Notes: generated by a model from the sequence alone, not told the origin. 64,000 nucleotides of DNA from Floccularia luteovirens (GCA_009739215.1 VSJF01000006.1:1550001-1614000), one strand, 5' to 3'; positions 33,851 through 46,838 are shown, numbered from the stretch's first letter. Numbers and translations: made by a program.

Positions 33851-34056
33851 GGCTTGAGGAAGAGGAAAGGAAAGCTATTCTGGAAGCACAAACGTTTATT
33901 TAACAGCGGAATAGGAGCATTGTTTTATGTTATGTATGTGGTAGGGTCTGTTTTCCCACAGCCCGCAACTTGGGACGCGTTAAAGAACACCTCTTACGTT
34001 TCTCATGTTGATTTATCTGGTCACTTGGTTGTTACCTGTTTTATAGAGAAACACTC
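33851..34056. promoter_or_regulatory. Divergent promoter, dipeptidyl aminopeptidase / SYS1
   Basis: Only 206 bp separate the two divergent start codons (33850 minus, 34057 plus), so the two secretory-pathway genes probably share a bidirectional promoter. No TATA box is evident. Confidence 0.6.
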
Positions 34057-34867
34057 ATGGCACCTCCAAAGCCATCAAGTTGGGACCCAATACTTCTTAT
34101 TTCACAGGTTTGTAACAATTTCTTTGACATCCTAACTTTGATACTGAACAAATGTGTACCCAGATATTGTCAATGCAGACACTGCATTACCTCACACTAT
34201 CAATACTGATCCCACCTCTATTGAGTTTCTTTGCTGAACCGTCGTCTTTGGCCTATGAAGGAGGGGCATCTAACGTTGGTGAGTATTTAAAAGGTTTGTT
34301 ATATGTTCGTTCTCGTAAGTGCAGAAAACAGGAATGGTGATGGATTGGCGGGAAATGGCAGGACGGCCAACTGTTCGAGGGATGTATGGCGGAGAGCGTT
34401 GGAGTTCATATGCGGGGGCGTGGAGTGGAGGAAAGAAAGTCGGTTACGGAGAGGATGCATGGGATGGGCGGGCAGATCCAATTCGTGGTTGGATCATTGC
34501 TATATGTTGGATAGTAGCATGTTCTGCTGAGTGTGTTCGTTTCTTGCATTTGATTTCTGTACACTTAATGCTCCTGGCTCATAGCACATACTACTTGTAT
34601 ATTCTCATCCGAAAGCCACGACTCATCCTCGACTTTGCGCTGACCCTGGTGTTTAATCACCTCGTGCTAACTACTTATTACTCGGCATCTATACCCACAT
34701 CTCTGTTCTTCTGGCTCATCACGCTAGGAGGATCCGCTCTCACTATAATTGTGGCAGAGCAACTTTGTGTGAAACGGGAAATGTCAGAAGGGCTGAATGT
34801 CGTCCCTATACAGCAGGCTGAGCATGACGATGACATGGAAATGGGGAATATCAATCGCATAGATTGA
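34057..34867 (+). CDS. SYS1: SYS1, Golgi integral membrane protein
   Basis: Four exons (34057-34107, 34164-34278, 34332-34530, 34585-34867) total 648 nt, encoding 215 residues. The family N-terminus is visible: SWDPILLISQ, QTLHYLTLSILIPPLL, EGGASNVGMVMDWREMAGRP. Four hydrophobic segments are present (about residues 18-45, 100-115, 120-140, 150-175), ending in a short acidic cytosolic tail. Sys1 recruits the Arf-like GTPase Arl3/ARFRP1 to the trans-Golgi. Introns of 53-56 bp are canonical. Fungal Sys1 often has a Gly/Trp-rich loop like the GMYGGERW stretch seen here. The call is firm. Confidence 0.93.
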
Positions 34868-37679
34868 GAGATAGCTACATATACGATTTCAATAGGAATG
34901 CTTTCCTTTTAGCTTTGTTGTGGACAAGTCACTTATTTTCAATTTCTAGATTGCTTTATGATTTGTCACGCTGTAACATCACACATTACATCCATACCAT
35001 TAACTTAATTCCAATCCATTATTGTCATCCTCTGCTTTATTCTTCGACATCATTCATTTGAGTTTCATTAGCCACTTGGGTATGAATAACTATACAGATC
35101 AGCTTTCCATCTCGTCCCATCGTGGCCTTATCGCAGCTCATCAGTAAGACATCTCCAAGGTTTTACTGCAGCTTTTGATCAGCACCTACCTATTGAAGTC
35201 TTAGACAGGTTTTTCTTTCGATCATGCAGCTTAAGCTTACCCCAGAGGTAAAGTTGAAGGTTTATCGCACACCATCGTGACGGTTTGTGGCTCATTCTGA
35301 CCGGGTGGCGCGGGCTCTGTGGTAAGAAATTGGATGTTTATCGATTGTTCCATCTATGCCTACCCGCTGCTGCATGTCGATTGTAATGCCGCTTTCAAGT
35401 TACCTGCCTTGCGATAGGTAGTGTTCGATTATGTCTCCAAGCCTGTACATGTAGGCGATGGGCGCTATGATATTCACCCGTCCCCCTTTGCCCAACGGTT
35501 TTACCTTGTTTATCTTGAAGTAGAAATCACAGGAACCCAACGTACATTTACGACAGAACTCAGGTAAGACTACCCCATTCCGGTCCGTTCATCGAATATT
35601 ATTCCTATCATCAGTTCTTGTGTCGGTCTAGTCGCTATTGTTTTCTCAAACTATACATGACATGAAACCAAATTGCATTGTTCGCTTTCCTGGATGATGC
35701 AAGTGGTGCGTCATTAAGGATAGTTGTGGGCAATAAGCACGAAAGGATATGCGCTTGGCGTCTTCTCACTGGCTCCGAGTGTTAATGCTGTGTAAATCCT
35801 TTCTTGTGTGGTCCCAACCCTAAGCAAGTCCAACGATGACACCCCCATATATACAAAGGACCATTATCGACCCAGAGCAGAGCAAATCAAATACAAGCAC
35901 AAAGAGCCCTACAGATCTTGTTGTACTTTACTATTTCACTCCCTGACGGTCGCCACTAACATCCATCTGGCAGTTAATATTCCCCCCAACAATCAACGTC
36001 ATCTTGCTGCATGTTTCCGATCATCGTTTGGCATGTCATTTTTTCAAGTTCCAGTGATTGTTTCTTCAACAGGAGGTTGAATCATGTCCTACGTGGCTCG
36101 CTTATTAGTCCAGATGACTCCATTTTACCCCAAGATGTCATTAGGCGTGTTCTTAGTGTTTACACCAAATGCTTTTTTTGACTGCCTCCTTGTGACAAAC
36201 GCCTGAGGTCTGGATCCCCCAAGCTTCATCGCCTACAATTCTCCTCGGATGGTTTGGGCCGTTCATAGGATCGTGTTATTGCCCTGCTGACTTTCAAAAT
36301 CAACATTACTCTGTTAACGATATCCTTTTAAACGCTTGTGGCGTCTTCACTTGCTCCAAATATCATAATCGAGACGATAGCTTGGCTTGCGAATCATTAT
36401 CACAACTCGTTGGTGCTTCTTTGTGGACATGGGTTGTGCTTCGATTGATTCTTATTGGGGTGCGTGTGTTTGTAGCCTATGACCAAAACAATAGGGCCAC
36501 AGAGTGATACAATGAAACGTCCACTGCTCCTCAGATTATATTCCCACTTTCATTATACCTTCTAGCATAACCAAAAAATGCTTGCAGGAGCACAGGTATC
36601 CGCAACAAGGTACAATCGACGGGCCGGTGAACTGGAAACTTACGTGTTAAGCGATATGCCAGGAGAATTATCATATCTGACTTCATTTCATCTCGCAAAG
36701 TATCGTATGAATGCTCTTCTCAAAGTATGGCTTGGGTTCCCTGACGGCAGCGTGTCTCAAATTGGTCTGCGTGGTTTCCACGAAGAGGATTTCTGATACT
36801 TTCCTTCATGGTGGTAGACTAGAGTTGGAAATGTGAGAGACCGGTTTATCCCCTTGTGTGCACGTTTTTTCTTTTATTATCCTTCTAAGACCGCTTCTCT
36901 TTATTCACAATAAGAATTTCCTCCAGCGATGAAGTACGGCGCCTATATGTGGAATTCTATATATCCTTATAGCCGCCGAGAGCTCTACTATTGGTTCTGT
37001 GGAAGCTCTTGCTTTGTTAGATATATTGAACAACTTGGTATGTGGGTACAGATTCATTTATGAAATGACATTAATTAGATAGTCTATTCATCTCATGTGT
37101 CATATTCACTTTACATGCATACAAGGCACCCTATTCGGTGCATCGGTTATGATATCCAAACTCTTTCGCACTCCCATTTCCTTGCAAGGATATTTGTTCT
37201 ATTTGCAGGTCACAACTCTCCCACTTGTTCGCACTCTCTGAATGCTTATTGCCGAAAAAGTCGCAAACATTTTACTTTCAAAGCACACTTCAAATGACTC
37301 GGGTATGTTTCATGATTTGCAATTCCTTTCTGTTTCCCCCAGATCTTTGTAAACTGCGTCTAACTCCGTGTATTCTAATGTATTTTGTCTTTGTAGCAAG
37401 AGCCAAATGGCATTGCTCGACTCAGAAAACACTTCTGTGCGATATTGTCAGATGCCAACATGATGTGCCATGGTCGCAATCAAGACCTGGAATCTTGGCT
37501 CGGGAACTGGACATGCGAGATTGATTTCGTTTGTCCTTCCCTTCTCTTCCATAACGCATCAAGAACAGCCATCAATCATTATGATACCATTAAGAGTAAG
37601 GAATACACATTGGTCTCATCAAGCGCTTGTGGATCTGGGGACGATATTCTATTTGGATCCCAAAATTGAATAGCGGATT
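34868..37679 (+). other. 2.8-kb region with coding-like fragments, gene unassigned
   Basis: Several plus-strand stretches look coding-like and are bounded by plausible splice sites, but I could not join them. They are AFDQHLPIEVLDR at about 35167-35208 (reminiscent of an F-box start), FDYVSKPVHVGDGRYD at about 35430-35480 ending at a GTAAGA donor, and YVLSDMPGELSYLTSFHLAK at about 36640-36700. Further ones are SSSDEVRRLYVEFYISL at about 36925-36970 and a last open stretch ending at 37667-37669 (GSGDDILFGSQN). Frames between them carry stops. It is either a multi-exon gene with many short introns or a decayed gene. No family is claimed. Confidence 0.35.
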
Positions 37680-39359
37680 GCTGTTAAAAGGCTGTGTACG
37701 CAGTGACTGCCTTTGGTTTTACTTAACGTGATACAAGTACATATGCGTGTTGCGCATCTTGCTACACGGATTGATCGTCAAATGGCATGTTTCCATGATT
37801 GGTTCCTCCGCGTGGTGGTGACAACTCATCGGGTGATGAAGAAATCGGCTATGATGCCCCTTGATTTGGGTGCATTTCCTTTTTTTCTGTTCTTATTTTT
37901 CTGCTTGACTGTGGTATTTCATGACTGGGAACGACATCTTATGGAGTCTCCTGCATCTGGCTGATGCCACGACAGTGAAACTTATTACTTAGTAGTCAGT
38001 ATGTCTCAAGATGACAGTTGACAACAACTCTGTTATTACATACCACATACCCCGAGACAACAAGCACGTGGTCCAAATTCCCGGTTCATTGGCAAATGTC
38101 AAGGCAGGTTTGGGCGAGACTAGTTCTCTTATATATGATCCTGCCGCTTGCTGCGTTAGCGCGGTGCACTGCAAGTGCGGGTGGGTGGAGTGCAGGCAAG
38201 ATAGTTGTCCACGGTCCGGGCGAAACGGTATAGAAGTGGGAGCAGATTAATAAGAATCATATTGTTGATTAATGGAGAGTCGTCCTCACCGCAAAAGCTC
38301 CCTGGGGCAAGCACCTGCACTCCTGTACATCGTCGTAGCGTATTTACGTGCCGGACAAGACACGATGCTTGTACACACATATGTGAGCATCGATTTCGCT
38401 ACTAGCGTCGACGTTATTACTCAATGAGTCATAATATGCAATTGAAGAATGAATTCATTTCTTAGTTGAGATCGCATCTGGGGTGCCGGCTACCAGGAGT
38501 TTGGCGGGCGAGATCATTGTGCCTTGGCGGTGTCGCCGGTTTTGAAGCTGTGGTTGTCACGACGGAGATTGGAGTCAAAGCTGTTGAACGATGAGTCCTA
38601 AAGCACGACTGCAATTGAGAAATGGAACACAGAAGCGCCAGTAATGGCTGTTCACCAATAAGTCCCGTCATATGCCTATCGGGTAGTGATTTTTCCAGTT
38701 GGCCAGTGTAGATGAGAGACTGCGCTTTCTATTGATTGTGACAGGGTTGAGAGTAATTGCATAATTCGCAGCGACTCACCTGAGACTACGCTTACAACCT
38801 GTGTCATGCCAGCGGGTGCGCATTGGATATTTGACTCTTACTGACAAGGACTGGAGTCGTTTTGAATTTTATGGAAGGCTCGTACCACGTCCCCGATCTT
38901 ATTTGTAACCCAGAGGCGCAGGGTCCAATCTTTGGGGTTCGATGATAGAGCCTCATTTCAACGCCACTTTCAGGATCATTTCCACAAAAATAAAATTCCG
39001 ACAAAACGTAAAGCCGACGGCAACCTAGAGGTCTTTGGGTGGCGCTTGGCCGTTGCTTTGTGCGAGAGAAGGCCTCCAAAGGTAAGCCATGTCGTATTGA
39101 GAGGCTATCCAGGAAGGTGGATAGCAACATTCGATGTATCGTATTATAGGCACGAAACCAATCGCACGGTCATGACTCTTTCTCATCGGGACATGCACCG
39201 AAAAAGATGGTAGTAGGGTTCCGCGGATTGGTTTCCTCATAGGCGCTACCCTGTCTTCTATACACGAGGCAGTTATATCAAGCCATATAAGGCCGGCGCA
39301 TACCCCATCTCTAGCCTGTCCCCTTCTTTCCCCTATTTTTCTTCGTCGTCTCTGCCACC
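37680..39359. other. 1.7-kb spacer upstream of the BCS1-like gene
   Basis: No supported gene. Short open frames on both strands lack family motifs. A CATATAAGG TATA-like site at about 39281 and a pyrimidine-rich stretch (about 39305-39350) lie just before the BCS1-like start codon and probably form its core promoter. Confidence 0.45.
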
Positions 39360-42300
39360 ATGGACGCATTAAAAAATATCCTGTCCCCTCTGGGCATGAA
39401 TACAAATGCAATTCAAGACACCCTCGTAAGTATTGTTAGCAGACCTCAATGTCCAACATCTATTTATGTCGGAATGTACACTTCCTTAGAAACTAGTTGT
39501 AATTGGAGGCACTGTTGAAACTGCTCGACGAGCATCTATCTCAGCATGGAATGGTTTTGTAGATTGTAAGTGACTGGCTCTGGGAAATGTGGGAAGTCCT
39601 TGTCGCTGACGTTTCATAGCATTCTTTCTCACCGCCCATTTTAGCCAAGAAGATTATCCTTATGACTGGTATGTAGTAGTTTTGTAAATGGTTCATCCTT
39701 CCGATACTCACCGCTCTTTGTTAGGCTGATGCACTGGTTGGCGAAAGTAGGAGTCAATCGTTTATTGATGACGTGTTTCTAACTCATCCCCTCATTTCCC
39801 ACAGCAACCGGCCTGGGGTCGTAGCCGAGAGTTCGAGATAACTACCCGCTCTGTCAGTCGCAATGGCATGAACCAATCAACAACTGGTGACCTGGAAGAT
39901 GAAGAGGAAGAGGAGGAACGAGATGATGGTCTCGTCAATGGCCGAAGGAAGAGAAAGGTTGCATTCATGCCGAGTATAGGTTCGTGAAATTACTTCATTT
40001 CCTGTGTCCTGTGTCCGTCACTGACGTGTATTAGACACCACTCACACCATTTATTACCGTGGCCACTGGCTCAGAGTAAGTTCTCATCAACCCTTACGTG
40101 TCATTGATTTAACACCTAATAATTAATAGATAACTCGTACGAAACGCTACCCTGACTATGGTCATGGGTCTGCTCTCAAGATAAGGTAAATTATATCCCA
40201 CCGGGCCCAACGGATATTAATAATTTTGACTAAATCTTCTCTCCACAGCGTTGTCGCCCGTAACAATGATATCCTTAAGAAGCTTGTTCTGGAGGCGAAA
40301 CGAGAGTATGAGAAAGATGCCGAGCATCGCGTCCACATATTCTTGGCTGACACGTAAGATCATCATTTCGCAATATGCACAGAAAAATGAATGCTTCATC
40401 TCTTGTTATAGTACGTATGGTTGCTGGCGGTGGAATGGTGCAAGGCAGAAGAGACCCATGAGCTCTATCGTGCTACAGCCTGGCGTCAAGGATATGCTGT
40501 TAGCGGACTGTAAGGATTTCCTTTGCTCGGAAGAATGGTATGTGGTTATTTTCGCTTAGTTCCGAGTTGGGTGCTAAACATGAAACTAGGTATGCAGAGC
40601 GAGGTCCGTTCCCATCAATTTTACTAAATCGATCATTCTAATAATGCGCATGAATAGGTATCCCCTTCAGGAGGGGATATTTACTGCATGGTGTTCCCGG
40701 AAGGTTTGCACAAAGACATTGTCAATCCAAAGCATTTGATCTGACTGCATGATTTTATAGTGGTAAAACCTCTCTGATACATTCGTTAGCTGGCGAGCTG
40801 GGATTAGATATCTACGTCGTCTCGTTATCTTCGAAGGGGTGAGTATCTTAATTTCCCCTTCATTTCACTTATCTAATTGCGTAAAATTTAGCATGAGTGA
40901 TAACACGTTGACAACATTAATGGGTCATGTACCATCGAGGTTAGTTCGGACATTATGTCTTGGCCCGACTAAGTTCTCATTCTTCAATCCATAAGATGTA
41001 TACTCCTTTTAGAAGATTTGGATGCTGCTTTTACGCGCTCTGTGAGCCGTGATGCAACCTCAACTGGTGTACCAACCGCTTCCACATCTAAAGAGGCCGC
41101 GGCTGAGACTAATGATGGTTCAACTTTGAGTTTAAGTGGACTTCTTAACAGCTTGGATGGTGTGGCTGCAGCAGAGGGGCGGTAAGCAGTGCCTTTGGCT
41201 TATCTTTTTGTTATAATGTTACTGACATATCATTTCTCAGTCTGCTATTTGCTACGACAAATCACATTGAGCGTCTAGATCCTGCACTTAGCCGACCCGG
41301 ACGCATGGATGTATGGGTTAACTTCACCCATGCAACCAAGTGGCAAGCGGAGGGTATCTTCAAATGCTTCTTCCCTTATAAACCATCTGCCGCTATGACA
41401 ACTACTAGCCCAACGGTTTCCAAAGATGCTTCACAACAAAATCTTCCGCTACCGAAGCGCAAGTCAACTACGCACGCCATTCCTTTGCTAACAGAGGAAG
41501 AAATATCTGAGCTAGCCAAACGCTTTGCTGAGACAATCCCGGAGAATGAACTAAGTGTGAGTATATGCGCGACACTTTTTGTGCAAATCGCTTTATATAA
41601 ATCATCATTTTTATTTAGGTGGCAAGTTTGCAAGGCTACCTGCTTAAGAACAAGACTCGACCACGCGAATGTGTCGACGAGGTTGGCGAGTGGATCATTC
41701 AAGAGCGCGAGACACGAGAGAAGCTAAAGAAGGAGAAGGCGGAGGTTTGTAAACTTTCCATTCTTAATCATTTTAGTATAATGATCGATGAACTTGACAG
41801 CGTGAGGCAAAAGAAAAGAAGGAGGCTGAAGAGAAGGCTAAGAAAGAGGTAATGTTTCACGACAACCTATTTTGACAGAATTCTAATGAAATTACTTTTA
41901 CAGAAGGAAGAGAGTGATGCGAAAGAGGTATTACGATTTCCTTTTCTCCAACAAATTTCACTGATTTATTTGTTCTGCCAATGAAGAAAGAGGAAAAGGA
42001 AGCGAAAGAAGTGAGTGTTGGATACTTTCCTTCATGCAATTCATTTACTAACACCCAATTTCAGAAGCTCGAGCGAAAAGAGAGCCGGATCAAGGCAAAG
42101 AAGCTGCGTGAGGCCGCAGCAGCCAAGAGTGACTCTCCCGTAACCACACCTCCGACCCCAGCTACTGAAGAGACTCCAGCAGCATCCTCTTCCTCTTCAA
42201 CAGAGAGCAAAGAATCTGCAACAGAATCTTCTTCGGCGTCAAGCAGCAGTTCCGAATCCGAAAACATGACTGGAGTAGATGCTGACACAGAGGAGAGCCT

Positions 42301-42478
42301 CACTTCCGAAGAGGAAACAGAAAAGAAGTCAGGTGGCGATGTGTCAGAGGAAGTGAAGAAGGAGCCATGGGTTGCAATCAAAGTGCATACTGCCCTTCCT
42401 CCAACATCCGGAAACACTCAATCATCTTCATCATCTCCCTATGAAACGGCATCGCCAGCGGACTCTGAGGCGTCATGA
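39360..42478 (+). CDS. BCS1-like mitochondrial AAA ATPase with charged C-terminal tail
   Basis: The gene starts at 39360 ([12 protein letters not shown]; exon 1 39360-39425) and ends with TGA at 42476-42478, with many short introns. The BCS1 N-terminal domain covers exons to about 40480 ([32 protein letters not shown]). The AAA domain has Walker A GVPGSGKTS (split by an intron after GS, about 40690-40770), Walker [12 protein letters not shown] (about 41000-41030), sensor [19 protein letters not shown] (about 41255-41310) and [14 protein letters not shown]1 inserts the Rieske protein into complex III in the inner mitochondrial membrane; basidiomycetes also have paralogues of unknown role. After the AAA core comes a Lys/Glu-rich coiled region encoded by micro-exons (41801-41848, 41904-41927, 41987-42010), then a Ser/Thr/Glu-rich tail of about 130 residues. 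Canonical BCS1 lacks such a tail, so a paralogue is likely. Confidence 0.88.
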
Positions 42479-42857
42479 TTGCACATTTCTGGCTTCTGTT
42501 ACCCCAAAAGGCTGTACTTACTGTTGTTTGTTGCCTGCTGGAGATGCCTCCTGCTGCGTCTCCTTGTCTTCTAAGACTGCACTGCCCGCATTTGGATTTA
42601 TTGGTACTTGTTTCATAGAGAGAATCGTGGCTTCGCTTTCGTTTTGTGGGTCAATTGGCCATCTCTGGAAGATCTACCAGAAAGATTCAGAGCATCATCA
42701 TTATACGCTCGGTCTACTGGATTTCATGTAGTTAATGTCTTGAATGATAATGCAATGAAAAGGTTAATGTGCATCGTGTTTGATTATGAATGAAAAGAAA
42801 CGCGTAGGATAACATGAGTGGGGTGTATGACGTCTAATGGATCTACCATAATCATGT
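42479..42857. other. Convergent 3' region, BCS1-like / DNM1
   Basis: A 379-bp spacer separates two convergent stop codons (42478 plus, 42858 minus). It should hold both 3' UTRs. No distinct terminator or repeat was recognised. Confidence 0.5.
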
Positions 42858-45815
42858 TCATGACGATTTTAAACTAACATCTGACAGTATCTTGAATGCT
42901 TCTTTGTATGCATCCAACAATGCCTTGACCCTCGTCCTTTCCGCTACCAGCGTCTCATCTTCGTTCAACATTTCGGAAAACAGTTCTGGTTTGTATAGAG
43001 ACGCAACCAGCCGATTTTGTACATGCTCTGAGGTGTGATTTACGAGGAAGTGCATGATGGCCTTGGGTATGAGATCCTGAATGCTTTGCCGAACAATATT
43101 AAAGTATGATGTGATGAGCGACCGAATGAGGGATGTCTCCATCTCTTCCCGCGCAGAAAGTTGTGTGCCTTCTGATGAGATCTATATGACTTGAATATTA
43201 GTGATTGTGATACAGGGAATAAATACCACATACCGCTTCAATATGCTTGCCCAGACTCTTCATATCATACGCCGCGTTGTTACCGTCGATTCCCCTCTTT
43301 CCTGCCATCAGACCTGACGAGATGGCCAATTCCGTGCCAGAGACGTCGCGGCCGACTGGCATGATTGCATCCCCTCCTGTACCGTGTCTGTCTGTACTGG
43401 AACTTGTGATAGGTCCTGGTCCGTTCTGACCAAAAAAATAGTTCAAGAACGTTTCACGCGCTGATGATGGAGAAGACCCGTTCCCATTGAGATTAGTGCC
43501 ATGCATGGTGTGATTTCCAGCGGACGAATGCGGTCGTTGGTGCTGGTTATGAGACGACCTATGATGCCGTGAGGATGACCGCTTTGCCACAGTCCCTACG
43601 CCTACCGTACTAGCAGTTGAGGCGGAGGGTGTGGTCCGTGAGCGATCATGTAGTGTGGAAGAGACAGAACGCCCATCTCTTGGAGGGAAGATATCGTTGA
43701 CATTACTTGCTTCATCCGAGTGTATATCGTCATCATCTTCTGGAGAAACTTTATAACCATTGGTGAGCTCTGTAGACTCGGGCTTGAAAAAAAATGTCAA
43801 TATGAGTTGCCTAAGAAAAAAGAATTTAGCTTACTCGTGGCGGCACTTGCGGTTGCGGAGGAGTAGGGTTCTGTTGGGAAGCGAGTGCAGAACCCGAGAT
43901 GAATGCTGGATGGTTCGTGTTGATATATGCAGCTTGAATTTCTATCAAGCTCTGTGCATAATCTGACGTCGGCCCCAAACGTTCCCGCAGAAGTTCTGAT
44001 ACGACCTCAATTAGCTGTGCGTGAAGGCGGGGGAATCTTTGCAGCTCCTGCATACAGATAAGTAGGAATGTTAAGTTGTGAAACATGTAATGACACTGAC
44101 GGTGCTGGTGCAGTTATGGCAAATCTTTACCAGCTCTTCGTAAACGAGCTCTACACATCTCAAACTCGGAGCCTCCAGTAACTTGATCTGCGGTTTGACC
44201 AATAAATCAAACGCTGATTCTGGCACAAAAAGACTAGGGCGGGGACCTGTGGAATTCCTGATGGCTGTCCGGATGTCCTGATTTTCCAAGTTATGTGTAG
44301 CATCAATCGAAGCAAGAGCCTGGCCAAATATATCGTTAAAAATATAGTATATCCGTGCACCACCTGACAACTCCTTGGTGGAAACATTGACTTTGGTGCC
44401 CTCGATTGAAGAGACGAAGTCCCTGGCAAATTGGGTCATAAGTTTGAGAATTATTGACCCTTGCTATATATTTGGTTAGTAAATCGTAAAATCAGTATGA
44501 TTTACCGTACCTGATTTTTGTCTCCAAAAATTGCAGCATCACCAAAGGAGTTCAATTCTTGTTGCGCCTGGCCCATAAGGGTATTCAGACGTGCCTTCAT
44601 ATCGGGCAGCTTATCCCGAATGTGGTTCATCAACACCTGTCCAAGTGAGCTCAACTAAACATTGATTTCAGAACATGGGACAAAAGTTTACTTGGTTAAG
44701 TGTTTTAGCCAGATATTTTGTACCATTTTTATGTGCAATATTCCGATATGCTGGATGGGTCTTGAAAAACTCTGTCTCACTTTCCAACGCATCTTGCATG
44801 CTTTTCTCCGAATTTATATCTTGTTGGCTGCGATTAACAACACCAATGAATCCCAATTTCAATGGGTATACACGACCAGTGAGAATATCCAGTGCGTTGG
44901 TGCCAGCATCCATCAAATCAAGTTTGGTCAAAACTCCAATTGTACGCCGACCCTGTGGATCAACAGAACGGGCGAGCTTAAGCGAGTCAGAATTTGCGAG
45001 ATCGACATTAGCAGCGGAAACTGCAAGGATTACGCTGCAAAGAATCGTAAAACGAGGTCATGACCCATGTATGACGTACATACCAATTTGGCTTTGAAAT
45101 GTAATCGATTACTAGGTTTCGAATCTGTCGCTCAATGTCACTTGGTTGGTCGCCGACAGGAATCTAGGTACCCAAAACATAAGAATGAGTTGAATAAACC
45201 GAATAAGACTGTAATCTCTACTTTTGTTAGGCCTGGAAGGTCGACCAGAGTGAGGTCCAGTACATATGGACTGTGTATCCTCAAAAATAGTGGTAGCTTG
45301 CTGACGCCTTTGTTCTGTCCAGCCACTCTGAAAGTCTCTTGTTCAATCTCTTTCCGAATCTCGCTAAATTCAGTAAATCGCTTGTCGATATGCAGGAACT
45401 GTGCCCATTCAGGGGATGGAGAGTTTGGTGAGGGTTCCGCAGGTATTGGGGTATGAACGAGTTGAAGAACCAGTGGTCGGCGTGTGACAATGCCATTACC
45501 GCGAGGAAGAAAATCCCGTCCAACAATCCTTGATCACAAAATTCAATAGACACAAAGGCTAAGTATGAACAACCACGTACGTCTCCAAAACACTCGATTT
45601 CCCTGCCGACTGACTGCCAACCTTCGAAATGTCGGTTTTGACGAGCTGATTATGATTCAAAGAGTACTCACAACCACAAGCTGCGGCATATCCAGTTCCC
45701 CGCCTATCACATTCGTATTAGCCAAAAGTTTATAACCCAATAATTCGTAACACCAACCCAGATTACTGAACGTATCTTGGAGTTTATTCACCAAGGAAAT
45801 CAGGTCTTGGTCCAT
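42858..45815 (-). CDS. DNM1: Dynamin-related GTPase, DNM1/DRP1 type
   Basis: A multi-exon minus-strand gene runs from Met 45815 ([16 protein letters not shown]) to TGA 42860-42858. The GTPase domain is complete: G1 [11 protein letters not shown] (spanning an intron), G2 [14 protein letters not shown]3 DLPGLTK, G4 TKLDLMD, plus [13 protein letters not shown]. The middle/stalk region runs from about 44450 to 43860. A variable B-insert of about 160 residues (Ser/His-rich, [18 protein letters not shown]) contains the short [12 protein letters not shown] motif. A GED at the C-terminus is encoded by 43142-42858 ([20 protein letters not shown], ending LKSS). There is no PH or Pro-rich domain, as in DRPs. 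The GED sequence and the B-insert favour mitochondrial/peroxisomal fission Dnm1 over Vps1. Introns fall inside the first 30 codons, which hides the start from simple ORF scans. Confidence 0.9.
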
Positions 45816-46838
45816 GCTTTCCTCCTTGATTGAATGTTCTTATTACAAAGAAGGATGATGAGGGAGTCCGTATCCAAGAGAAAAGTTGAAAGGCGCGTTT
45901 AACAGTTGACTGCCGGAAAGTGCCCCATCGGGATACCGTTTACATTTGTTAGTTTCTAAAGCTTATAGGTTCTATTACTAGCTCTGGGTTACCCGCTGCC
46001 TAGATATTCCCTCTCCCCTTCACTGCAGACCGCCATCCCTCGAAAATGGGCTTATTTCATTGATATCATGCTTCGTGGACGACTTCCTGCAGGAACCAGC
46101 CATAGGATCTAAACTCCGATGGTATTAAAATTTAGGATTGTGAATTGTACGTTGAAGAAAGTGACAACTTGAAGACGATGAGCTTTCCCTAGAAAGGGAC
46201 TTATAACTTATCCTTGACAAACCAAATTGATAAGATAAGACATCTTCAGGATTTCTGAGAACACATGTTGAAGGTGTTGGGGGAGCTTGCGCTTAACCAT
46301 GGACTGATACAACTTTGATCGATCTAAATTTCTTAATGGGCTGAGGGCTTTACCAGTTGTCTCTGCGGGCATTTAGATTTTTATGTTCATGCTCTTAGGT
46401 CTGGGATAACGAATCTTTATTCTTCTGGAATCACGTTGCATTTGTGTTGGAACATGCTGTTGACACGCCCACCTCTGGACTCGGATCTACCCAAAATAAC
46501 AAGTAGCTCTTCCAGAGCATGTCTTTATGGGTTGCACCATTGATCTACATGCATAAGCTTCTAGCACCAATAACTTAACTAAGGTCTCTGGCCCATTTTC
46601 AAAGTCCCGAACAAATGAGTTAAATATTTGAATTCTCTTCATAGCATTAATCACCGTTAGATTACCCTTAAGACATGGTTTACGAGTTACGTAGCAAGGG
46701 AAAAGGAATTTTTCTGGGTGCCTGTATTACTCAAGTCACATTTACGAGAGGGCGGGTGTCCGATGGTAGTTTTAGGACAACCACGGCATGTACGAGAGCA
46801 AAGTTACAGGGTGTATTGCAACGGTTATTGTAAAAATT
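45816..46838. other. 1-kb spacer, DNM1 promoter / STT3 3' side
   Basis: No supported gene. The DNM1 promoter should lie at the left end. A short plus-strand open frame at 46718-46981 overlaps the last STT3 exon and is a shadow. Confidence 0.5.

Noticed and set aside
38011..38405. Overlapping plus-strand open frames of 66-79 codons
   Set aside because: No motif, no consistent splice signals, three frames open at once; treated as chance in a spacer.
42858..45815. Assignment of the dynamin-related gene to VPS1
   Set aside because: The GED sequence ([20 protein letters not shown]) and the long B-insert with ETFLNYFFG fit Dnm1/Drp1 better. Vps1 is not fully excluded without a tree.
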